The notes under the pieces were generated by a model. It made no database searches, was not told the origin of the DNA, and was given only the letters and a program-made list of their open reading frames with translations. Shown here one piece after another: positions 18,105 to 28,228 of a stretch of 64,000 nucleotides of DNA (positions are counted from its first letter, which is position 1; every line of letters begins with the position of its first letter). The position numbers were made by a program, and so were the translations under genes. This DNA is from Saprospiraceae bacterium. GTDB taxonomy: Bacteria; Bacteroidota; Bacteroidia; Chitinophagales; Saprospiraceae. The DNA lies in NCBI GenBank assembly GCA_016787575.1, contig JAEUUO010000020.1, positions 124,001-188,000 on the forward strand, written 5' to 3'.

Positions 18105-20327
18105 CTAATTCTTAGTTTTTAGAGCAATGGTTGCTCGATATAAAAGTTTAGCTTTTTCATATATGTTTAAAATGTAAGTACCAGATTTGAAAGCATCATT
18201 CAACTGGACGATGCAACGATTGCCATTCCATTTTTGATTTAACAATACACGACCATTTAAATCACTCAATTGAATATCCTTTTCCGGAGACAGCTGGTCA
18301 GTTTCCAGGATCAGATAGTCTGTCCCCGGATTTGGATAAATGTTCACATTTAGTATTGAAGGATCGGCAGCTTTAATTGAAACAATGATAAAATCCCTGT
18401 TAAGTGTATGAAATGTAGTATTCGTCTGAATGGGTGTATTGAAGTCAAAATAAATAGATGCAGTATTTGGAAGTCTGGTTCCTAAAGCTGCTTTGGAATA
18501 TGGTTTTATGGAATATTGAACAAAGCCTTGTGAATTGGCATCATCAATGGATTGGTAAGGAAGATAAATCGGGTCAAAGCGGAAACTTAAAACCCGATTT
18601 ATCAAACTAAAACTAAAAGGATGCGATGCGTTCAAGATCTTAAGAGTGCTAAGATCCAACCATTCACTTAAGGTATCAACAATAACTACTTTAAACGCAG
18701 TGTCATTTCCGGTATTTTGAAAGCGAATTTTATATTCCAGGGTCCGGTGGGATTCAATAAAATGATCAGACTGATATCCTATTGGACTGGCAGATTTATC
18801 GTTTGGGTCAAATGAACCTCTGGATGCCTGACAATCAATTGCAATATTTGGGTCTTCTTCGTTTTCAGGAAACATTAAATAATAACCAGTACTGATTCCA
18901 CCATTGCCATTTTTACCACATGCCTCAATTGCCCGGGAAGGATAAGAGAGTCCCGGATGATTTTTAACCTGATCTGTAATCAATCGATAGGTTTTTCCAT
19001 TGGCAGGATACTCAATATCAAAAAAACTTCCTTTATTTAATTTGATGTCTTTTTTTAATCCAGGCATAATGTCGTCTTCTACAATCCAATATTGAACCGG
19101 ATCAGGCATGTCCTGGGTGCCTACATTTTGAATGCGGAATTTATTTTTTCCGTCTTCACATTTTGCATCCAGCTGAATACTGGCACCAGACCAATTGGCT
19201 GGAATAATACAATCTTTGTGAGGCACTATTTCCGCACTGACACAATGCGTCTGTCCGATAATTGTAGAATCACAATCAATGTTTACAGTAATGGTAAAAT
19301 TTCCATTTTTAAACACATCCACTTTTCCAATGTAAAATTCTACAAAGGGTTTTTGAAAATTTAAAATCGGAATACTGGCTCCCTTAAATGTCATAAAGGG
19401 ATCCAGTTTTACAATCACCTTGGCAGAATCAGCTGCCAAAGTTCCGATGTTCTCATAATGTAAATAATAATTGTAGTCCACACATCTGCGAACAATAGGG
19501 GTGTTTATTTCTATACTTAATTCCGGACAATCAATCGCAGCCTGCATTCCATAACTCAATGCAATAATTTTTGAAGTAGAATCAATCAGGATTGTTTGAT
19601 AATTGTTACATGCTGTCCAAAGAGAAGTAACAGGTATTATCTTGTAAAAATGCAATCCAAATTCTTGTTTGGAATAAAATAAATTTTGTGGATTTTTGTA
19701 AGTACTGATTTGGTTGTTGAAACTATCAAGAATTGTATATTGGGTAAACAATTCCTCCTGAAACTCAAAGTTGCAATTTTTATTGACATCAATAAAGGCA
19801 TTAAAAAAACTAGGAACACTAACAAAAGCATCACAGGAATTGTAAAGTTTTACAATTTGTGGAACTAAATTTGGATCTTTTATTTCAGTTGGTATAGGAG
19901 ATTGTACAAATTCGTAACAATGTGGCAATGCCGGATTGGATTTCCAAAGTATCCTAAACACAAGTTGTCCATCTGGAATATTGAAACCATTTATAAATAA
20001 AACATCCCAACTAACTGAAATTGTTTTTGAAATGGAATTGTAGGTACTGTTTACCCCAGGCTGAAAATTCATTAATTGAATTTGGTCAATGCCTGCAAAG
20101 TCACCCTGATTGTTAAGTTCTTTCAAAGAAAAATGCATGGTTCCTACCCGTTGAAAATGAGTAGCCCGCAATTCTATGATGTTGGTATCCAGATTCCAGC
20201 CTTTATCGATAAGATACAGACTGACCGTATTTTGCGCACTTAAGGAATTCAGTAAACCGAAATTCCCAAAAATTAAAACGTATGTAATTAATATAAATCT
20301 GATAAATCCTTTCATGGCTTTGGCCAT
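18105..20327 (-). CDS. Large secreted T9SS protein with DUF11-like repeat domain
   Basis: 740 residues; a second ATG at codon 5 (MKGFIRFILI) is an equally good start. Signal peptide to about residue 32 (NSLSAQ). The middle holds beta-sandwich domains of the bacterial surface-protein type. A conserved module near 510-655 starts SFDPNDK, contains KIRFQNTGNDTAFKV and ends NTASIYFDFNTPIQTN; the island protein at 49347-52511 carries the same module. The C terminus is a T9SS type A sorting domain (NIYPNPGTDYLILE, then GRVLLNQKW and SGTYILNIYE). Probably surface-anchored; ligand unknown. Confidence 0.85.
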   Translation of the reverse strand: MAKAMKGFIRFILITYVLIFGNFGLLNSLSAQNTVSLYLIDKGWNLDTNIIELRATHFQRVGTMHFSLKELNNQGDFAGIDQIQLMNFQPGVNSTYNSISKTISVSWDVLFINGFNIPDGQLVFRILWKSNPALPHCYEFVQSPIPTEIKDPNLVPQIVKLYNSCDAFVSVPSFFNAFIDVNKNCNFEFQEELFTQYTILDSFNNQISTYKNPQNLFYSKQEFGLHFYKIIPVTSLWTACNNYQTILIDSTSKIIALSYGMQAAIDCPELSIEINTPIVRRCVDYNYYLHYENIGTLAADSAKVIVKLDPFMTFKGASIPILNFQKPFVEFYIGKVDVFKNGNFTITVNIDCDSTIIGQTHCVSAEIVPHKDCIIPANWSGASIQLDAKCEDGKNKFRIQNVGTQDMPDPVQYWIVEDDIMPGLKKDIKLNKGSFFDIEYPANGKTYRLITDQVKNHPGLSYPSRAIEACGKNGNGGISTGYYLMFPENEEDPNIAIDCQASRGSFDPNDKSASPIGYQSDHFIESHRTLEYKIRFQNTGNDTAFKVVIVDTLSEWLDLSTLKILNASHPFSFSLINRVLSFRFDPIYLPYQSIDDANSQGFVQYSIKPYSKAALGTRLPNTASIYFDFNTPIQTNTTFHTLNRDFIIVSIKAADPSILNVNIYPNPGTDYLILETDQLSPEKDIQLSDLNGRVLLNQKWNGNRCIVQLNDAFKSGTYILNIYEKAKLLYRATIALKTKN

Positions 20328-20463
20328 TATTTCAATACAAAAGTATCTGAATAAGAAAGGCTAAAAAAATAAAAATATTGTAAATTGTAGTCCAATTTAA
20401 TTCTAAAAAAAATTATAATTAATTGATATACAATAAAATAAACATTTTGTTTGTATAAAAAAT

Positions 20464-21879
20464 ATGAAAAATCCGCAATTTTTGGATCTCTATCTTAACT
20501 TAAATGCCAAGCAAAAAGCTGGTTTTAAGAAGTATTTGGCCTCTACCTATTTTAATACGAATAAAAAAATTTCCCAGAGTCTGGAAGATTTAGATGGACA
20601 TATCCATCTAAAAATTGAGGAGCTTAAACCTGCTTTATTTAAAAAATTGTATCCAGAAGAATCCTATTCCGATGTTAAACTGCGATTGTTATTTTCAGAA
20701 TTGTTGAAACAACTTAAGAACTTTCTTTTTATTGAAGAAAAGCAGGTGAATGAAAACGAAAAGGAACTTTTTTATATTCGCTTTCTTCGCAAAACAAAGC
20801 AAATCAAACTTTTTGAAAATCAAGCAGAGGCTTTCCGGACTGAGTTAAAAAGCAACAAAGCATGGAATCCGGATATCTATGAAATCCGCCACCAACTGGA
20901 CATGGAATTGCTGAATTATGAATCGTTTAAAAACCGATTTAGTTATTTTGATTTCAGGGAAAGTTCCGATTTATTAGAGATGGACGCTTTGATAAAACGT
21001 TTGCGGATTTATTTAGAGCAACTTTCTCATGAAGCCATTGGTGCAAGCAGTTTTGAATATCCACTTATTGATGCATGGGTCGAACTCGCCGAAAAAAAAT
21101 CCTGGAATCAAACACCGGAATTGGGTATTTACATCATGGCATTGAAAATGTATCGTTTCCCAACCGAGGAGCATTACTTCCAAGAGTACCTAAGTTTGAT
21201 TAGCCGTTATGAAAAAGATTTTGACTTTGAACGGGGAAGAGAAATTTATTTAACGGCATTAAATTACAGCATTCGTAAAATCAATCAGAACGATCAGCGT
21301 TTTTTTGGACAAACACTCCAATTATTTCAACACTGTGTAAAATTTGGGTGGCTACTGGATTATGGTGTAATGAGTTCGCTTACTTACAAAAACATTATAT
21401 CCCTGTGTATTCGAATGAATGATCTAGATTTAGCAATTAAACTTCTGGAAGATTATAAAAATCTGGTTAACGTCAAAGAACGAAATACCATTTACAGCTT
21501 CAACCTGGCTAAAATTTACAAGGAACAAAAAGAGTATGCAAAAGCTTTGTATCTATTAAATACAAGCGTTTTTCGGGACCCTTTAATTGAATTAAATGCT
21601 CGTGTTGAAATGATCAAAATTTATTATGAAATTAAAGAAGATGAATTGATGCACAATCAGATTAAGGCAACTGCAAATTTAATGAAACGTTCAAAAAAAT
21701 TAGGATATCACAGGGAGTACTACAATAATTTTTTAGCTACTGCAAACAGATTGTTTGCGACAAAGCAAATTCTAAAATCTGAAAAGGAAAAATGGCTGGA
21801 AAACATCCGTCTGGATAATCGACTGATTGAAAAAAGCTGGTTGTATTTGATGGTAGACCGTTTGAAGACGCTTGGTTAA
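20464..21879 (+). CDS. Helical cytoplasmic protein of unknown function
   Basis: 471 residues, no signal peptide or membrane segment. It is rich in charged helices and has weak repeat character (KEQKEYAKALYLLNTSVF resembles a degenerate TPR), suggesting an alpha-solenoid. I do not recognise a named family. It is divergent from the T9SS gene on the minus strand (136 bases between starts) and has no close downstream partner. Function cannot be proposed from sequence. Confidence 0.65.
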   Translation: MKNPQFLDLYLNLNAKQKAGFKKYLASTYFNTNKKISQSLEDLDGHIHLKIEELKPALFKKLYPEESYSDVKLRLLFSELLKQLKNFLFIEEKQVNENEKELFYIRFLRKTKQIKLFENQAEAFRTELKSNKAWNPDIYEIRHQLDMELLNYESFKNRFSYFDFRESSDLLEMDALIKRLRIYLEQLSHEAIGASSFEYPLIDAWVELAEKKSWNQTPELGIYIMALKMYRFPTEEHYFQEYLSLISRYEKDFDFERGREIYLTALNYSIRKINQNDQRFFGQTLQLFQHCVKFGWLLDYGVMSSLTYKNIISLCIRMNDLDLAIKLLEDYKNLVNVKERNTIYSFNLAKIYKEQKEYAKALYLLNTSVFRDPLIELNARVEMIKIYYEIKEDELMHNQIKATANLMKRSKKLGYHREYYNNFLATANRLFATKQILKSEKEKWLENIRLDNRLIEKSWLYLMVDRLKTLG

Positions 21880-22007
21880 AAGTATTTCTTGCCAATTTAT
21901 ACCTAGAATGCTTTCAATCACAAAGCCTTATTTAACCATAATTTTATAGAATTTTCATAGACTTTAATAAATTTACGCCCTAGTCAAATTCACTCAATAC
22001 CAAAAAG

Positions 22008-22418
22008 ATGAATCCAATTCTTAAAAATATTTTGGCAGTTATAGCTGGTGCTGTAATTGGAAGCATTGTAAACATGAGTATCATCATGATGAGCAGTTCC
22101 TTGATCCCACCTCCGGAAGGAGCAGACGTAACCACTTTAGAAGGTCTCAAAACATCCATGCATTTATTTCAGCCTAGGCATTTTTTAATGCCTTTTTTAG
22201 CACATGCCCTTGGGACATTGGTTGGGGCATTCATTGCAAGTCGGTTCGCAGCAAATAATTCTATGAGATATGCATGGCTTATAGGAATTCTTTTTCTTGC
22301 TGGAGGTATTTCAAATGTATTTATGTTGCCTTCTCCTATGTGGTTTAATTGTGTAGATCTGATAGGCGCTTACATCCCAATGGCATTACTGGGTGGAAAA
22401 TATGGAACCAGGACTTAA
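22008..22418 (+). CDS. Small integral membrane protein
   Basis: 136 residues with four predicted membrane segments: about 7-29 (small-residue rich, AVIAGAVIGSIVNM), 58-80, 88-106 and 113-130. Glycine and alanine spacing suggests tightly packed helices. No catalytic motif is seen. It stands alone, convergent with the lipoprotein gene 64 bases away. Function unknown. Confidence 0.65.
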   Translation: MNPILKNILAVIAGAVIGSIVNMSIIMMSSSLIPPPEGADVTTLEGLKTSMHLFQPRHFLMPFLAHALGTLVGAFIASRFAANNSMRYAWLIGILFLAGGISNVFMLPSPMWFNCVDLIGAYIPMALLGGKYGTRT

Positions 22419-22482
22419 TTTAATACGAGCGTTTTGCTATCAATAAATTGCAATTCGTATTTCAAAATAATCCAGTCCTCCT

Positions 22483-24216
22483 TCATCGTTCTTTAACCAA
22501 ATTCTCCAGGTATCCGGGCCTGCGGATACTCGGTTCTAACAGTATTCGTTTGCTTGCAATGATGCGTTCTTTTGGACTGAATAAAAAAATCTGGGGCTGC
22601 GCTTCGTATAAAATTTCCTGAAATCGAAGATAAGCTTGATTGCGTTGCTCTTCTGTGGTGCTGTTTCGAATCATTTCAATTAATCGATCAGTTTCTGGTG
22701 TTGCATATCCACATCGATTGGAACCACCTGCTTTTGTATTGCTGCTATGCCAGTTTTGAAATGGATCATACAACGATGGCTGTTGACCAATGTTTAATGC
22801 TGCCATATCGAAATTCAACTCGTTCAGATCTTTTAGCATTAATGAGAAATCTTTATTCACAGGATTTATATTCACTCCGATTTTTTTTGCTTGCTCTTGT
22901 AATAGTAAAGCCAGTTTCTTTCCTCCTTCACTGCTTACAATTAAATCCAACGCTAACTTAGTTTGTTTACCTTGAATGCGCTTATCTAAAATCCCATCTT
23001 TATCGGTATCTTTCCAACCTGCTGCATTTAACCACCGACTTGCAGAATCTGGAGAAAATGAAATTGGTTTTAATTGTTGATTGTAATAAGGTCTTGATGG
23101 ATGAATTGGACCTACAACAGCTTGTGCCAGTCCTTGCATTACATTTTGAATAAAGGAAGGAACATCGATCAGATGCGCAATTGCCTTTCGTACATTTTGA
23201 TCAGCCAATATGGGCCTCCTGGTATTGAAATCGATGTAATTGTATTGAAAAATTCCAGGCGTAAAAAATTGCAGTTTGCTAACTGAATTCGAATCCATTC
23301 GAAGGGCTTCAAATTGTCTGGGAGAAATATCTGTACAAATGTCTAAACTTCCTTCTTTAAGTGCCAAAACGGCAGCAGCTTCATCAGGAATAATTAAATA
23401 AGTGATTTTATCTGGATATGCCTTTAACATGGCATTGGAAGATGCAAATACTTCTCCCCACCATGCTTTCTTTTTTTCTAAAATTATTTTCGAACCGGCT
23501 TCCCATGCTACCAATCGATATGGACCGCTTCCAGAAATTGTTTTTTTGCAAAAATCTGCAGATTGAAATTGCTCAGCAAATTTTTGTAACAGCGTCCATT
23601 CTGAAGACGACCAACTGCTGCTGTCTTTTTTTAATAAATCCTGTACCGTAAATTTTTGCATAATGTGTTCCGGATCGTACACATATTCCGGGTAGACATT
23701 GATATTGCCACTGAGTTCTTTGGCCAGTAAATAATTTTTTGCAACAACTACTTCCAAATGTTTCGGATTTGAAGCATCCCACCGTACATCCTGGATATTT
23801 TTCAATGAACTTTTCCAATTCGTATTTTTTATAAATGGATTTAATGCGGCTTTCACTGAAAACGCGTAATCCAATGCAGTAACGGCTGAACCATTATCCC
23901 AAACTGCTTCTTCTAAAATATCACTGGCATAAATATCGCTGCTGTCTGTACTGTTTATTAATTTTGGAAGCTCTTTTACCATCAGCGCGGTCAATTCAAT
24001 TCGGTCCATACTGTACTCTATCAGTGGGAGCATCACCAATGCTTCAATTTGAGTAGCAGATCTTGTTTGCGAAACGATGGGTTGCAGACAATCAACATCT
24101 TCTTTTAAACGTATCCGTAAATTAAATCCAGTTTCTTTTGTTCCGGATTGGCATGAATCCAAAATCAATCCAATAACAAGAATTAAAATAATTTTACTGA
24201 ATTCCATCCATTTCAT
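22483..24216 (-). CDS. Solute-binding lipoprotein, family 5 (peptide/nickel type)
   Basis: 577 residues from the ATG at 24216. This start gives a proper lipoprotein signal ending in LILDSC; the frame stays open further upstream but that would bury the signal. The body matches the SBP_bac_5 fold, which normally binds oligopeptides for an ABC importer: SGPYRLVAWEAGSKIILEKK, then NVRKAIAHLIDVPSFIQ, then RCGYATPETDRLIEMI. No permease or ATPase gene is adjacent, so it is an orphan binding protein here. Divergent from the epimerase-like gene, starts about 60 bases apart. Confidence 0.85.
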   Translation of the reverse strand: MKWMEFSKIILILVIGLILDSCQSGTKETGFNLRIRLKEDVDCLQPIVSQTRSATQIEALVMLPLIEYSMDRIELTALMVKELPKLINSTDSSDIYASDILEEAVWDNGSAVTALDYAFSVKAALNPFIKNTNWKSSLKNIQDVRWDASNPKHLEVVVAKNYLLAKELSGNINVYPEYVYDPEHIMQKFTVQDLLKKDSSSWSSSEWTLLQKFAEQFQSADFCKKTISGSGPYRLVAWEAGSKIILEKKKAWWGEVFASSNAMLKAYPDKITYLIIPDEAAAVLALKEGSLDICTDISPRQFEALRMDSNSVSKLQFFTPGIFQYNYIDFNTRRPILADQNVRKAIAHLIDVPSFIQNVMQGLAQAVVGPIHPSRPYYNQQLKPISFSPDSASRWLNAAGWKDTDKDGILDKRIQGKQTKLALDLIVSSEGGKKLALLLQEQAKKIGVNINPVNKDFSLMLKDLNELNFDMAALNIGQQPSLYDPFQNWHSSNTKAGGSNRCGYATPETDRLIEMIRNSTTEEQRNQAYLRFQEILYEAQPQIFLFSPKERIIASKRILLEPSIRRPGYLENLVKER

Positions 24217-24276
24217 ACTATTATTGTTTAATATCGCAGACAAGCACTGATATGAGTGGTAAAGATACAAATTGAA

Positions 24277-25176
24277 ATGAAACGAATTTTAATTGCAGGT
24301 GGTAGTGGATTGATTGGTAAAAACCTATCAGACTATCTGGCATCAAAAGATTATGAAATCAGCTGGTTAAGTCGAAACCCTGTTCCAGGAAACTATCCGG
24401 TATATTATTGGAATCCGGATAAATTGGATATCGATGGCAATGCTTTGATTGATCAGGATGTCATCGTTAATCTTGCAGGCAGCTCTATTGGAGAGGGGCG
24501 TTGGACTTCAAATCGAAAAGCCCAAATTTTAAATTCAAGAATTGCAGCAATTCAAACATTAAGGCAAAAGTTAAATTGTTTAAACTTGAAATTTCCTCAA
24601 TGGATACAAGCTTCTGCTATTGGATATTACGGAAATTGCGATGCACAAATATTAAATGAAGAAGCAACTGTTGGAAAGGAAGATTTTTTATCTCGAACTT
24701 GCGCAATTTGGGAACAAGAAGCTACCCAAATAAAAGCGCATGTGGAACAGCTTAGCATTGTTCGAACCGGTTTGTATTTAAGTCCTCATGGTGGAATGTG
24801 GCCAAAATTGATTCAAACTAAAAAATTCGGATTTCTAAACTATTTTGGTTCAGGAAATCAAATGTATTCCTGGATTCATGAATCGGATTACAATCGTGCA
24901 ATTGAATTCCTAATAGAAAACAAGAGTTCCGGTTTGTTTAATTTTTGTACACCCAATGCACTTTCAAATAAAGAAATGGTCAAAGTTATATGTAAATTTT
25001 CGACACATCCGTGTTTTAATTTTCCGGTTCCGGCAATCATTTTAAAATTAATATTGGGTGAAAAGGCAAGACTATTATTAAACTCTTCCAGAGTCTATCC
25101 ACAACATTTATTAGATTCCGGATTTAAATTTAAGCTGCCTGAAATCAAGGATGCAATATTAGAATTAATTGGCTAA
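24277..25176 (+). CDS. TIGR01777-type NAD(P)-dependent epimerase/oxidoreductase
   Basis: 299 residues from the ATG at 24277; an upstream GTG at 24256 is less likely. The Rossmann loop is IAGGSGLIGKNLSDYL, with VNLAGSSIGEGRW at the cofactor edge and SAIGYYGN holding the YxxxN-type catalytic area of this subfamily. The C-terminal part has the DUF1731 look (FPVPAIILKLILGEKARLLL, then GFKFKLPEI). Known members (YfcH/SulA-like) have no firmly established substrate. Confidence 0.85.
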   Translation: MKRILIAGGSGLIGKNLSDYLASKDYEISWLSRNPVPGNYPVYYWNPDKLDIDGNALIDQDVIVNLAGSSIGEGRWTSNRKAQILNSRIAAIQTLRQKLNCLNLKFPQWIQASAIGYYGNCDAQILNEEATVGKEDFLSRTCAIWEQEATQIKAHVEQLSIVRTGLYLSPHGGMWPKLIQTKKFGFLNYFGSGNQMYSWIHESDYNRAIEFLIENKSSGLFNFCTPNALSNKEMVKVICKFSTHPCFNFPVPAIILKLILGEKARLLLNSSRVYPQHLLDSGFKFKLPEIKDAILELIG

Positions 25177-25517
25177 TGGTAAAATTCCAAAGGCAGAACG
25201 GCTGAAAGCTTTCCTGGAAAAATAGAATCTTACAATGCAGGAATCATGTAATGAGTTAAATTTATTACTTTCATCATCTTTTCTTCTCATCTTACCATCC
25301 TTGCAGCCTATCCGGCCTGCCAACCTAACAACTTATTCGCTCCCACTTCCATTCTGTATTCAATTTTCGACAACAAATAGACTGTTTATATCAAATTTTC
25401 TTGTTGAAAATCAATGAATTATAATATTTTTGAAAAAATTTTTAATATTTTGGAATTTTTATGCAACGAATCCGGCCAGGGATTCTCTTTAATTTAGAAA
25501 GCAAACGATAAACCAGC
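25177..25517. other. Intergenic region upstream of ECF sigma operon
   Basis: 341 bases. Apart from the promoter near 25401-25432 I see no gene or RNA. A short TACAATGCAGGAATC word near 25221 belongs to the dispersed repeats seen elsewhere. Confidence 0.5.
25401..25432 (+). promoter_or_regulatory. Bacteroidetes-type promoter for sigma operon
   Basis: Two overlapping TTG triplets (25401 and 25404) lie 18-21 bases before TATTTTTG (25425-25432), matching the TTG / TAnnTTTG pattern and spacing of Bacteroidetes housekeeping promoters. The predicted leader is about 80 bases. Confidence 0.5.
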
Positions 25518-26093
25518 ATGGAGCATTTGGTGGAACGGGTTAAACAAAAAGATCAAAGGGCATTTAAGGAGCTGTACGATCTCTTTGCTAAACCTATGTA
25601 TAACATCTGCTTCAGAATATTAAATCATGAAGATGATGCCAATGATGTATTGCAGGAAAGTTTTGTTAAAGTGTTTCAAAATATCCATCAGTTACAAAAA
25701 GCAGAATTGTTTCCGGCATGGATGAAAAGAATTTGTGTGAATACAGCCATTCAGGCTGTTAAAAATAATAAGAAAATGGTCCTGGAAGAATGGGAAGATA
25801 AACCAGGAATGGTAAATCTTCAGGACGAACGGGACATTTTGGAAGAAACTGAATTTGAACAAAACATACATGCAATTCATGAAGCAATAAAAAAATTGCC
25901 CGATCGATACAGGATTGTTTTTTCGTTGCATGTAATAGAAGATTATTCACATGAAGAAATTGCAAAAATGTTGGGTATCGTTTCTGGAACTTCACGAAGC
26001 CAATATTTAAGAGCAAAACAAAAATTGATTGAACTTATTAAAAAAAATAAAAGCAATGTCAGATCCTTTGAAAAAGTACATTCAGCAAGCTAA
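25518..26093 (+). CDS. ECF RNA polymerase sigma factor
   Basis: 191 residues. Region 2 (about 10-85) includes the core-binding and -10-melting segment EDDANDVLQESFVKVFQNI. Region 4 (about 125-180) has LPDRYRIVFSLHVIEDYSHEEIA followed by a helix-turn-helix ending SQYLRAKQKLIEL. No region 3 or 1.1, hence an ECF (group 4) factor. Its end overlaps the next gene by 38 bases, whose product has one membrane segment and is the obvious candidate for its controller. Promoter target unknown. Confidence 0.93.
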   Translation: MEHLVERVKQKDQRAFKELYDLFAKPMYNICFRILNHEDDANDVLQESFVKVFQNIHQLQKAELFPAWMKRICVNTAIQAVKNNKKMVLEEWEDKPGMVNLQDERDILEETEFEQNIHAIHEAIKKLPDRYRIVFSLHVIEDYSHEEIAKMLGIVSGTSRSQYLRAKQKLIELIKKNKSNVRSFEKVHSAS

Positions 26094-27012
26094 ACATCGA
26101 TTGGATGTGGAGCATCCGGATCCGGATTTGTTTGGAAAAATTATGTCCCGGATTGAAATAGCGGATTCCAAACCATTGCCTGTAAAAAGGAATTTTAGTT
26201 TTTCATTCCAATGGATGGCTGTAGCTGCTTCTCTGATTTTTTTGATTGTATGCAGTCTTTTCTTAATTACTAATCAAGGCTATCTTCAAAGCAATCATCA
26301 AATTGCACAAGAACAAAATAAGCAATTATCACAAGATCCGGTCAATTTGAAACAACCAACAAATAACACAGCAACTCAGGAACAATTCAATCAATCAGAA
26401 CAAACAAATAGCATTCAAGAAACTGCTTTCGCTGCAAATACCAAAAGTCATACACTAAATAATTTACAGAAAATCTTAAAGTCTGAACCCCAATACAATA
26501 ACGTAAGTAATAGCCATTTAATAGGGATTCAAAAGGAACCGGCAACGATCGCCACCGAAAATCCAAAACAAGAAAGCAAATTGAAAACAGAAATCACTGA
26601 TGGTGCAAACACTGAAATAGCAAGTCAAAATGCAATACAGAAATCTGGCGAAAATTCACTTGTAAATCAAACAGAAATTGCACAATTAGATCCAATAAAT
26701 AATCAGGAAAAATCAAATCCTGTAGAAACAGCCCAGGCAACTTCTCAAGAGCTTGTCAAACAACAAAACGATGCTGATCAAGTTGGATTGGCAGCCGTTC
26801 AACAGGAAGAATGTAGCAGTGAAGGAGTTTCTGCCAATCAAAATTTAAAGGGTCTGATAAAAAAAGGAATCTTCGGTTTTGTTTCAAAGAAAGCTAAAAA
26901 ATGGTCAGGGGATGCGCTGAGTATTGAAAATAAAGGAAAGAAAGATGAAACCATTTTAGCAGTGCATTATAAGAATGAAAAATTTGAATTTTCAAAAGCA
27001 ATCCATTTTTAG
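26056..27012 (+). CDS. Single-pass membrane protein, probable sigma regulator
   Basis: 318 residues from the ATG at 26056, inside the last 38 bases of the sigma gene. A short cytoplasmic part (1-55, LDVEHPDPDLFGKIMSRI) precedes one membrane helix (about 60-81, MAVAASLIFLIVCSLFLI). The outer part is long, low-complexity and rich in Gln, Asn and Thr, ending in a compact basic segment. The layout and overlap fit an anti-sigma factor that holds the ECF factor at the membrane, but I see no ZAS zinc motif, so this rests on context. Confidence 0.7.
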   Translation: MSDPLKKYIQQAKHRLDVEHPDPDLFGKIMSRIEIADSKPLPVKRNFSFSFQWMAVAASLIFLIVCSLFLITNQGYLQSNHQIAQEQNKQLSQDPVNLKQPTNNTATQEQFNQSEQTNSIQETAFAANTKSHTLNNLQKILKSEPQYNNVSNSHLIGIQKEPATIATENPKQESKLKTEITDGANTEIASQNAIQKSGENSLVNQTEIAQLDPINNQEKSNPVETAQATSQELVKQQNDADQVGLAAVQQEECSSEGVSANQNLKGLIKKGIFGFVSKKAKKWSGDALSIENKGKKDETILAVHYKNEKFEFSKAIHF

Positions 27013-27056
27013 TTTTCAAAAAAGAATCTATTATTTAACAATATAAATTAGCAAAG

Positions 27057-28100
27057 ATGAAAAGCAATCTGTTTTTTTTAGCCATAACTATGGTCTTTAA
27101 TTTGGCCTTCCTGAATGCACAGGAAACACCAAAACTCCCTCCACCGCCGCCTCCGGCAGAAACAATTCAACCACCAGCTCCTCCAAAGCCACCTTCAATG
27201 GAAAATGAGGATACTACCAGGATTTCTTTGGGAGATAAACAAATTTTAATTATAAATAAAAAAGCAAAAAAGAATTCTGAAGATCAAACAGATGCAGAAC
27301 GAGAATTGGAAGATAAATTGGATGATGTCAAAGATGAATTGGAAGCTGCTAAAAAAGATTTGGACAATGAAAAATTAGAAATGGAGCGCGAAAAACAATC
27401 CATGGAATTGGAAGTCGAAAAGCATCACAAGGCTGACAAACACAATGAAAACAAAGCACCCAATGAAAAGCGGAAGTATAAAACAGATAAAAAGAACAAA
27501 GCGGCAAATGTGGATTTTCTCGATATTGATTTGGGCGTAAATTTTTTAAAATTTGGAAATGACATCCCTGAATCAACCAAAGATGATTTGAAATTAAAAT
27601 ACTGGGGATCCTGGAGTACGACTTTTACATTTTTACCAACCAAAATATATTTAGGAACTCCCAATTTGATGCTAATGACTGGATTTGGATGGCGCATTGG
27701 TCAATTTGAGTTTAAGGAAAAATTGGATTTCGAGCCAAACCAAACATTGCTCTATGCAAAATTTGATAATATAAAAAAATCACAGTTTGTAGTGCATCAA
27801 CTGCAAATTCCTTTGAGTGTATATGTTCAAAGCAATAAAATAAAAGGTCTGGGTAGAATTGGTGCCGGTTTTGGAGCTTATGCCGGCTTATTGATACATC
27901 AGGAATTGGAAACATCAACTGAAAAACCAAAACGGTCAATCGAAACTGAAGAAGATTTTGGCTTTGAGGATTTTCGCTACGGCCTCTCTGCAAGAATTGA
28001 TGTAGGTGCAATAAAGTTATTTGCAAATATGGATATGAATGATTTGTGGAAAGACCGTGATATCAGAAACATTGAGTGTGGACTTTGGTTTGACTTTTAG
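27057..28100 (+). CDS. Outer-membrane beta-barrel protein with proline-rich and coiled-coil linker
   Basis: 347 residues with a signal peptide (1-21, FLNAQ). A proline-rich stretch (KLPPPPPPAETIQPP) is followed by a highly charged coiled coil (about 80-125, EDKLDDVKDELEAAKKDLDN). From about 155 the chain alternates polar and hydrophobic residues like a small outer-membrane barrel and ends in an aromatic residue (CGLWFDF). The coiled coil could span periplasm or peptidoglycan. Third gene of the sigma operon, 44 bases after its neighbour, perhaps the envelope structure being monitored. Confidence 0.75.
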   Translation: MKSNLFFLAITMVFNLAFLNAQETPKLPPPPPPAETIQPPAPPKPPSMENEDTTRISLGDKQILIINKKAKKNSEDQTDAERELEDKLDDVKDELEAAKKDLDNEKLEMEREKQSMELEVEKHHKADKHNENKAPNEKRKYKTDKKNKAANVDFLDIDLGVNFLKFGNDIPESTKDDLKLKYWGSWSTTFTFLPTKIYLGTPNLMLMTGFGWRIGQFEFKEKLDFEPNQTLLYAKFDNIKKSQFVVHQLQIPLSVYVQSNKIKGLGRIGAGFGAYAGLLIHQELETSTEKPKRSIETEEDFGFEDFRYGLSARIDVGAIKLFANMDMNDLWKDRDIRNIECGLWFDF

Positions 28101-28160
28101 TACCAGGACTTTACAAGCATAAAATCAGTTTAAACGTTTGACTTTCTTCATAATGTGCTT

Positions 28161-28197
28161 AGCCTGCAGTTCGATGGAGCTGCAGGCTCTTTTTTTT
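28161..28197 (+). terminator. Rho-independent terminator
   Basis: Perfect 9-bp arms AGCCTGCAG and CTGCAGGCT around a 10-base loop, followed by C and eight T. It ends the sigma operon 60 bases past the last stop. Confidence 0.9.
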
Positions 28198-28228
28198 ATA
28201 TGTTTGCAAATTATCAACAGCCATTCCA

